From Bacteroidales bacterium UBA4284 (GTDB lineage: Bacteria; Bacteroidota; Bacteroidia; Bacteroidales; UBA932), in the NCBI GenBank assembly GCA_002395925.1, contig DGVM01000031.1:1-56054 (forward strand): DNA of 56,054 nucleotides. Reading direction: 5' to 3'. Under the pieces are notes generated by a model. That model searched no databases. It was not told the origin of the DNA and saw only the letters and a list, made by a program, of their open reading frames with translations. A program made the position numbers and the translations under genes. Shown here in pieces: positions 51,133 through 56,054 of the stretch; position 1 is the first letter of the stretch, and each line of letters starts with the position of its first letter.

Positions 51133-51840
51133 ATGTTTTACAGGGAACTCACACCGGAAGAATACTCCGACCTCGAGGCACGGATACTCTATGAGGATAA
51201 TCATCTGCTCATAGTCAACAAGCGCTCGGGAGAAATCATCCAGGGCGACAAGACAGGTGACGAATGCCTTGCAGACGCCTACAAGGCGTTCATAGCAGCC
51301 CGCGACAATAAACCCGGACAGGTTTTCATAGGCATCCCGCACAGGCTGGACAGGCCGGTCAGCGGCATCTGCATCCTCGCAAAGACCAGCAAAGCCCTGG
51401 GCCGCCTAGGGGCGCTGCTTCGCGAGAGCGGGCTCCACAAGTTCTACTGGGCCCTGTGCTGTGCCAAGCCGGACCCTGCACAGGGGCAGCTGGAGAACTG
51501 GCTGATAAAGAATGAGGCCAAGAACAAATCGTACATAACCACAGAGCGTCCCGGCGCCAAAAGAGCAAAGCTCAACTACCGCTGGCTGAGCAGCACGGAC
51601 AGGTATCATCTGGTCGAGGTGGAACTGCTTACCGGACGCCACCACCAGATCCGCTGCCAGCTCGGAGCAATAGGCTGTCCTATCAAGGGCGACCTCAAAT
51701 ACGGCGCGCCCCGCTCCAACCCCGACGCGGGAATATGCCTCCACGCTCACGAGATCCGTTTCGAGCACCCGGTCAAACACTGCGAGGTACACATCATCGC
51801 ACCTCCCCCTGCAAGCTGGCCTCCACTGCCAAACTGTTAG
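51133..51840 (+). CDS. RluA-family RNA pseudouridine synthase
   Basis: 235 residues without an S4 domain. The catalytic motif HRLDRPVSG (Asp nucleophile), ILYEDNHLLIVNKRSGEIIQ, LTGRHHQIRCQL and the LHAHEIRFEHP segment define the RluA family; RNA target unknown. The start at 51133 follows directly on the promoter box; an in-frame upstream extension would run through the glpF gene and terminator. Overlaps the convergent AraC gene by 4 bp. Confidence 0.92.
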   Translation: MFYRELTPEEYSDLEARILYEDNHLLIVNKRSGEIIQGDKTGDECLADAYKAFIAARDNKPGQVFIGIPHRLDRPVSGICILAKTSKALGRLGALLRESGLHKFYWALCCAKPDPAQGQLENWLIKNEAKNKSYITTERPGAKRAKLNYRWLSSTDRYHLVEVELLTGRHHQIRCQLGAIGCPIKGDLKYGAPRSNPDAGICLHAHEIRFEHPVKHCEVHIIAPPPASWPPLPNC

Positions 51841-52796
51841 ATAAGTTTTTTCAATGATTGCGCAAACTCCGTCGGAGTCATTCGCTCATTGAGCTTGAAA
51901 GCCATATTGAAGGATACTACGGTATGGAAGCCGCACATGCGCGACACTTCGTTCATCCTTAGGGACGGGTCCTTGCGTATGAGTTCTACGGCATACCGCA
52001 CCCTGTAGAAATTCACGAGCTGATTGAAGTTCCTCCCGGAATGAAAGTTAACCGACTTGCTCAGGTACACGCGATTGGTATGCGCGAGCCGGGCAAGGTC
52101 GTCTATGGAGAAATCGTCCTGCAGCCAGGGCTTACGGTTTTCCATTATCCTCACAACGTCGTTGAACAATTCCGCAGAACGGCTGTCGGAATCGACGTAC
52201 TGGATGGGCTGGCGGAATGCCGAACCGCGCTGCGTCTTTCGGATCAGGATTTCCTTGTCGCGTCCCAGTAAAAGGGTGCTGCGCGTATATATACGATAAT
52301 ACTGAGTGGCGTACGAAAGCAGCAGGACGCCGGCCCAGCACCACGCCGTCCATGCCGAATGTCCCATCGCCGGAACCATGACTCCCTCCCAAAGCACTAT
52401 ACCCATATGTATAAGGGAACAATGCCCCTCCACTCCATGCCATACCGCAGAGATATGGAACAACGGAGCCACATCGGCATAACGGCAACGGCAGCGGTAC
52501 AATGCAGACATCAGCGCTAAGGCTGAGCCGGTTACGATATGCTGTGTGGCCTGGGCGCCTGCGAGTGTCAGGCCGGCGGCGAGCAGCAAAGATACAGCCC
52601 CGAAACGGAGCGATGGCAGCACTGGTTCGTGAGAAGACGGATACAGCATCAACACCTGCAACGCCCACCACAAATCCACGCATATATCTGCAGGTCCGAC
52701 GGAGCCGGCAGAAAGCAACGCGCAAGGAACGGTGAGCGGCAAAACTGCCAGCGACATCGCCCTTGCGAGTAGGTGAAGAGATATTTTTTGTTTCAT
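51837..52796 (-). CDS. Membrane AraC-family transcription regulator
   Basis: 319 residues. The N-terminal 165 residues hold about five hydrophobic segments (SLAVLPLTVPCALLSAG; VSLLLAAGLTLAGA; AWCWAGVLLLSYATQYY). The C-terminal 110 residues form an AraC/XylS HTH domain (FSIDDLARLAHTNRVYLSKSVN; EVSRMCGFHTVVSFNMAFK). Membrane-tethered AraC proteins are frequent in Bacteroidales; signal unknown. TATTTTTG (52812-52805) lies 8 nt before the ATG. An inverted repeat TTTACAA-N3-TTGTAAA at 52862-52878 lies about 50 bp upstream and might be its operator. Confidence 0.85.
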   Translation of the reverse strand: MKQKISLHLLARAMSLAVLPLTVPCALLSAGSVGPADICVDLWWALQVLMLYPSSHEPVLPSLRFGAVSLLLAAGLTLAGAQATQHIVTGSALALMSALYRCRCRYADVAPLFHISAVWHGVEGHCSLIHMGIVLWEGVMVPAMGHSAWTAWCWAGVLLLSYATQYYRIYTRSTLLLGRDKEILIRKTQRGSAFRQPIQYVDSDSRSAELFNDVVRIMENRKPWLQDDFSIDDLARLAHTNRVYLSKSVNFHSGRNFNQLVNFYRVRYAVELIRKDPSLRMNEVSRMCGFHTVVSFNMAFKLNERMTPTEFAQSLKKLI

Positions 52797-52880
52797 GGCA
52801 GGGCCAAAAATAAATCTTGGCCCAGACAGCGGAGGGGTCCGAAAAGGGGTAAAAGAGAAGGTTTACAATAGTTGTAAAAA

Positions 52881-53819
52881 CTATTCTTTGACCTTAACTT
52901 TTTCTTTTATCTGGTCGAAGCCCTTACCGTAAACGCCCGTTACTGAGGTCACGGACAGGAATGCATTGGGATCGATGGACTTTATCATACGGAGCAGAAG
53001 GCTTACGTCGGTGCGGCGTGTGATGACCATGAGCACCTCCGTTTCCTGCTTCGTAAACCATCCTTTTCCGTCCAGCACCGTTACTCCCCTGTGCAGCTCA
53101 TTTGCAATCTTGTCTGCAATCTCGGCATATTTGTGGGACAGTATGAACACCTGGACCGACTGACGGCTGCCAGACAGATAAAGGTCGAGGACGGTACTGT
53201 TGATGACGACCAGGATGAAACCGTAAACGACTGTGGTTATCTTTTCCGGCCAGGGCAGTAGCACGCCTTCTGCCGTATAGGAGGGTACGAGCAGCGAGGA
53301 CAAAATAATCACCACGTCCATCAAAAGGATCATCCGGCCCGGAGACACATTGCGGTATTTGTTGACCACCAATGCGATAATGTCGGTTCCTCCGGTGCTT
53401 CCCCCTTGCGACATGGTCATGCCGATGCCGACGCCAACTACGATTCCGCCCATGATGGTACTCATCAGTTTACCGTTGTCGATTGCGAGTATCTGGGTAA
53501 TCTCGGCAGGTATCAAGCCCTGAAAGACATTGAGCCCTACGGAAGCAAGGAGCACGGCATACACCGTCTTGCCGCCGAAGGACTTGCCCAGGGTCATCAT
53601 ACCTATTACCAGCAGGATGGCATTCACCACGAAATACGTAGTACCGATCTTGATGAAGCCCTTGGTGGCGTACTGCACTATTGATGCAGCACCGGAAACA
53701 CCGCCGCCGACGAGGTTGTTGGGGATGAGGAAGAGGTTCCACCCAAGGACGTAAAGGAATATGCCGACGGTAATGATTGAATACTCCTTGAGGAAAGTCA
53801 AAACTTTTTTACTGTTCAT
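52881..53819 (-). CDS. YitT-family membrane protein (copy 1)
   Basis: 312 residues. Five to six hydrophobic segments (VGIFLYVLGWNLFLIPNNLVGGGVSG at the start is the YitT signature) and a C-terminal cytoplasmic DUF2179 domain (GVTVLDGKGWFTKQETEVLMVITRR; TGVYGKGFD). Function not established; transport is often proposed. Its start overlaps the end of copy 2 by 11 nt. Last gene of the leuS operon. Confidence 0.88.
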   Translation of the reverse strand: MNSKKVLTFLKEYSIITVGIFLYVLGWNLFLIPNNLVGGGVSGAASIVQYATKGFIKIGTTYFVVNAILLVIGMMTLGKSFGGKTVYAVLLASVGLNVFQGLIPAEITQILAIDNGKLMSTIMGGIVVGVGIGMTMSQGGSTGGTDIIALVVNKYRNVSPGRMILLMDVVIILSSLLVPSYTAEGVLLPWPEKITTVVYGFILVVINSTVLDLYLSGSRQSVQVFILSHKYAEIADKIANELHRGVTVLDGKGWFTKQETEVLMVITRRTDVSLLLRMIKSIDPNAFLSVTSVTGVYGKGFDQIKEKVKVKE

Positions 53820-54726
53820 TCTTCTTTTTCTTGTGAATTCCGGCCTTTATCTCCTCGAAGCCCTCGCCATATACGTTATGAGTGGGAGAAACAGACATAA
53901 ATGCCTTTGGATCAATATTTTTAATAACTTTCGACAGAAGCGGGAACTCCTTCTGACTGATAAGGATCAGAAGCACATTTTTATCTTGACCGGTGTACCA
54001 GCCCTGCGCCTTGAGAATCGTCACTCCCCTCTCCATGTCGTTAGCAATAAAATTGGCTATCTGCTCATATTTGTTGGAGAAAACCATGAGCTGGTAGGAA
54101 GACTTCTTACCGCCCACGACCATGTCTATCATGAGGGTGAAGGTCACGATTTCCACAAGTCCGTAGCATGCGTCCGCGAATATCTTGTCGGGCAGCAGGA
54201 GCAGCAGGGCGACTATCGCAAAGTCGGATACGAAGAACACGGTGCTGAGCGACACAGGCCAATACTTGTTGACCATGACGGCAATGATGTCGGTACCTCC
54301 CGTACTGCCGCCGTAGCGTATGGTAAGGCCAAGGCCGATGGCCTCGAGCACTCCGGCGAAAATGGGGATGAGCAGGGTCTCCCGAATATAAAAGAACTGA
54401 CCCTGAACGGAATGCAGTTCGGGCACACCGGAGAGTATCTGCATCGCCAGAGTGGAAACGGCGATGCAATAGATGGTCTTGAAACCAAAGCCGATGCCCA
54501 TCAGCAGCGTTGCCACGATTATCAGCAACGCATTGATGGCGACATAGGAATACTGCGCCTGGATAAGCCCGCCCGTAGCATATTGAATGACGGTGCAAAG
54601 GCCCATCATACCGCCAGCGGACATCCCGTTGGGAATCATGAAACACTCCCACGACATGGCGAAGATGAAGCACGCCATGGTAAGGATCAAGTATTCCCAG
54701 ATAGTAACGAGGACCTTGTGCTTCAT
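53809..54726 (-). CDS. YitT-family membrane protein (copy 2)
   Basis: 305 residues, a clear paralogue of the neighbour: [37 protein letters not shown], and a DUF2179 end ([37 protein letters not shown]). The shared [11 protein letters not shown] segment suggests tandem duplication, now well diverged. Its ATG overlaps the leuS stop by 4 nt (ATGA). Confidence 0.88.
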   Translation of the reverse strand: MKHKVLVTIWEYLILTMACFIFAMSWECFMIPNGMSAGGMMGLCTVIQYATGGLIQAQYSYVAINALLIIVATLLMGIGFGFKTIYCIAVSTLAMQILSGVPELHSVQGQFFYIRETLLIPIFAGVLEAIGLGLTIRYGGSTGGTDIIAVMVNKYWPVSLSTVFFVSDFAIVALLLLLPDKIFADACYGLVEIVTFTLMIDMVVGGKKSSYQLMVFSNKYEQIANFIANDMERGVTILKAQGWYTGQDKNVLLILISQKEFPLLSKVIKNIDPKAFMSVSPTHNVYGEGFEEIKAGIHKKKKNEQ

Positions 54727-56054
54727 TTGACTACGATATTGACGATTCGTCCGGGCACCACTATAACCTTGACAATCTTTTGTTCTCCGACATATTTGGG
54801 AGTAAGTTCAGCACTGCGCACCGCGGCCTCAACCTCGGCGGGAGAAGCACTGCGGGGCATATCGATGGTAAAGCGCATCTTGCCGTTGAACTGAACCGGA
54901 TAGGTTATGTTGTCTTCTGCCGCGTATGCAGCGATGAACTCGGGGAACGACGCGTCGGCAACGGATCCGGAATGTCCCAGGCGTTCCCAGAGTTCCTCCG
55001 CCATGTGCGGTGCGAAAGGACTGAGCAGAATCACGAGAGGCTCCAGAATTGCCCGCTTGCTGCATCCGAGAGCGGTCAGGTCGCTGACGGCGATCATGAA
55101 TGCGCTTATGGTGGTATTGTAGGAGAAGTTCTCTATATCCTCCTGCTCTTTGCCGATTAGTTTGTGAAGCACCTTGAGTTCGTCCTTGCCGGGCTCCTCA
55201 TCGGTCACTAGCCACTCGTTGCGGTTGTAGAACAGGCGCCAGAACTTGCGCAGGAAGCGGTCCACTCCGTCGATGCCCTTGGTATCCCAGGGTTTGCTCT
55301 GCTCCACCGGGCCGAGGAACATTTCGTAGAGCCTGAGCGTATCGGCTCCGTAGGTATCGCAGATGAGGTCGGGGTTGACGACGTTGAACATGCTCTTGCT
55401 CATCTTTTCGATGGCCCAGCCGCAGCGGTATTCACCGTCTTCCAGAATGAACTCGGCATCGGCAAACTCGGGACGCCATGCGCGGAAGGCGTCAATATCG
55501 AGCCTGTCGGCGTGAACTATGTTGACATCGACATGGATTTCGGTGGTCTCGTATTTGTCTTTGAGGCCAAGGGACACGAACGTGTTGGTGCCGACTATGC
55601 GGTACACGAAGTTGGAACGGCCCTGGATCATGCCCTGGTTGACCAGCTTGCGGAAAGGTTCGTCCTCGCAGACATAACCGAGGTCATAGAGGAACTTGTT
55701 CCAAAAGCGTGAGTAGATAAGGTGTCCGGTGGCATGCTCTGTGCCGCCAACATAAAGATCGACGCTTCGCCAGTACTGATTGGCCTCCCGGCTCACGAGG
55801 GCCTCGGAGTTATGAGGGTCCATATAGCGGAGATAGTAGGCGCTGGAGCCTGCGAAGCCGGGCATGGTGGAAGTCTCCAGAGGATATCCGTTCCAGGTCC
55901 AGTCCTTTGCGCGCGAAAGAGGCGCCTCGCCCGTGGGCTTATACGAATCGATTTCGGGAAGGCGCAGCGGCAACTGGCTCTCGGGTATGGGACACGGTAT
56001 GCCGTCTTTGTAATAGATGGGGAAAGGTTCGCCCCAGTAGCGCTGGCGCGAGAA
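54723..56054 (-). CDS. leuS: Leucyl-tRNA synthetase, C-terminal part (5' end outside window)
   Basis: The last 443 residues are present; the frame is open to the window edge. [15 protein letters not shown] at the edge, [37 protein letters not shown] and the class I signature EKMSKSMFN are visible, followed by the anticodon-binding helices ([15 protein letters not shown]) and the C-terminal domain. The HIGH motif lies beyond the window. First gene of a leuS-yitT-yitT operon. Confidence 0.97.
   Translation of the reverse strand, partial: FSRQRYWGEPFPIYYKDGIPCPIPESQLPLRLPEIDSYKPTGEAPLSRAKDWTWNGYPLETSTMPGFAGSSAYYLRYMDPHNSEALVSREANQYWRSVDLYVGGTEHATGHLIYSRFWNKFLYDLGYVCEDEPFRKLVNQGMIQGRSNFVYRIVGTNTFVSLGLKDKYETTEIHVDVNIVHADRLDIDAFRAWRPEFADAEFILEDGEYRCGWAIEKMSKSMFNVVNPDLICDTYGADTLRLYEMFLGPVEQSKPWDTKGIDGVDRFLRKFWRLFYNRNEWLVTDEEPGKDELKVLHKLIGKEQEDIENFSYNTTISAFMIAVSDLTALGCSKRAILEPLVILLSPFAPHMAEELWERLGHSGSVADASFPEFIAAYAAEDNITYPVQFNGKMRFTIDMPRSASPAEVEAAVRSAELTPKYVGEQKIVKVIVVPGRIVNIVVK

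Noticed and set aside
50731..51840. Extending the RluA gene upstream to 50731 in the same frame
   Set aside because: The extension would lie inside glpF out of frame and cross its terminator; the promoter box at 51121 and the family alignment favour the ATG at 51133.
52862..52878. TTTACAA-N3-TTGTAAA inverted repeat as a terminator of the YitT operon
   Set aside because: The AT-only stem is weak and T-tracts are short on the expected strand; an operator is possible but unsupported, so it is mentioned only with the AraC gene.

Overview
The window looks like a G+C-rich member of the Bacteroidales, plausibly a gut Rikenellaceae or 'Cryptobacteroides'-like lineage; this is an inference. The support is a SusC/SusD pair, many lipoproteins with BACON, F5/8 type C and fimbrillin-like domains, TAnnTTTG promoter boxes with little sign of Shine-Dalgarno sequences, and a GH95 fucosidase. 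No tRNA, rRNA, CRISPR array or insertion sequence was seen. Both edges cut genes: a nucleoside-type MFS transporter on the left and leuS on the right.

Layout. 1-3217: an MFS transporter diverges from tgt, which is followed by an LptF/LptG-type permease. 3457-18726 (+): a polysaccharide-utilisation-like operon holds SusC, SusD, a DUF1735 + F5/8C surface lipoprotein, an M60-like mucin-type metalloprotease, a 45-residue peptide, a large fimbrillin-like + GH33 sialidase, a BACON/Big2 lipoprotein and a fimbrillin-like + F5/8C lipoprotein. The likely target is sialylated mucin-type glycoprotein. 18779-21290 (-): an ABC importer made of a fused binding protein-permease and an ATPase with an extra C-terminal domain. 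21291-21782: non-coding DNA with a degenerate tandem repeat of hairpins. 21783-24146 and 26275-30093 (-): fimbrillin-like lipoprotein genes, each preceded by a tiny peptide gene. Between them lie an hsp20 gene with a sigma-54-like promoter and an SPFH protein/ribbon-helix-helix pair. 30184-32523 (+): a GH95 fucosidase, divergent from the lipoprotein operon across an 18-bp perfect palindrome.

32528-41056 is housekeeping: a XerD-type recombinase, a clostripain-family lipoprotein, folD, and an aromatic amino-acid operon on the minus strand running rubredoxin, chorismate mutase-AroB fusion, aroC, AroE-AroK fusion, tyrA, DAHP synthase. 41098-46555: a membrane LytTR regulator diverges from a beta-helix carbohydrate-binding lipoprotein, a YD-repeat secreted protein, a VTC-domain protein, a DUF4956 membrane protein and a DUF2490 outer-membrane protein. 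46552-52796: pgi and a GDPD lipoprotein diverge from glpK-glpF; then come an RluA-type pseudouridine synthase and a membrane AraC regulator. 52881-56054 (-): two YitT-family membrane proteins behind leuS.

The most interesting pattern is a family of 43-48-residue peptides (12939-13076, 24000-24146, 28014-28145, 29947-30093) with an N-terminal K-x-Y-x-x-P motif and, in three of the four, an aromatic or acidic C-terminal tail. Each lies directly upstream of a lipoprotein gene with an N-terminal fimbrillin-like domain. The fifth such lipoprotein is instead preceded by a Big2 lipoprotein whose C-terminus carries a similar tail (GSTGEN...NPW). All five fimbrillin-like lipoproteins of the window therefore have this element just upstream.
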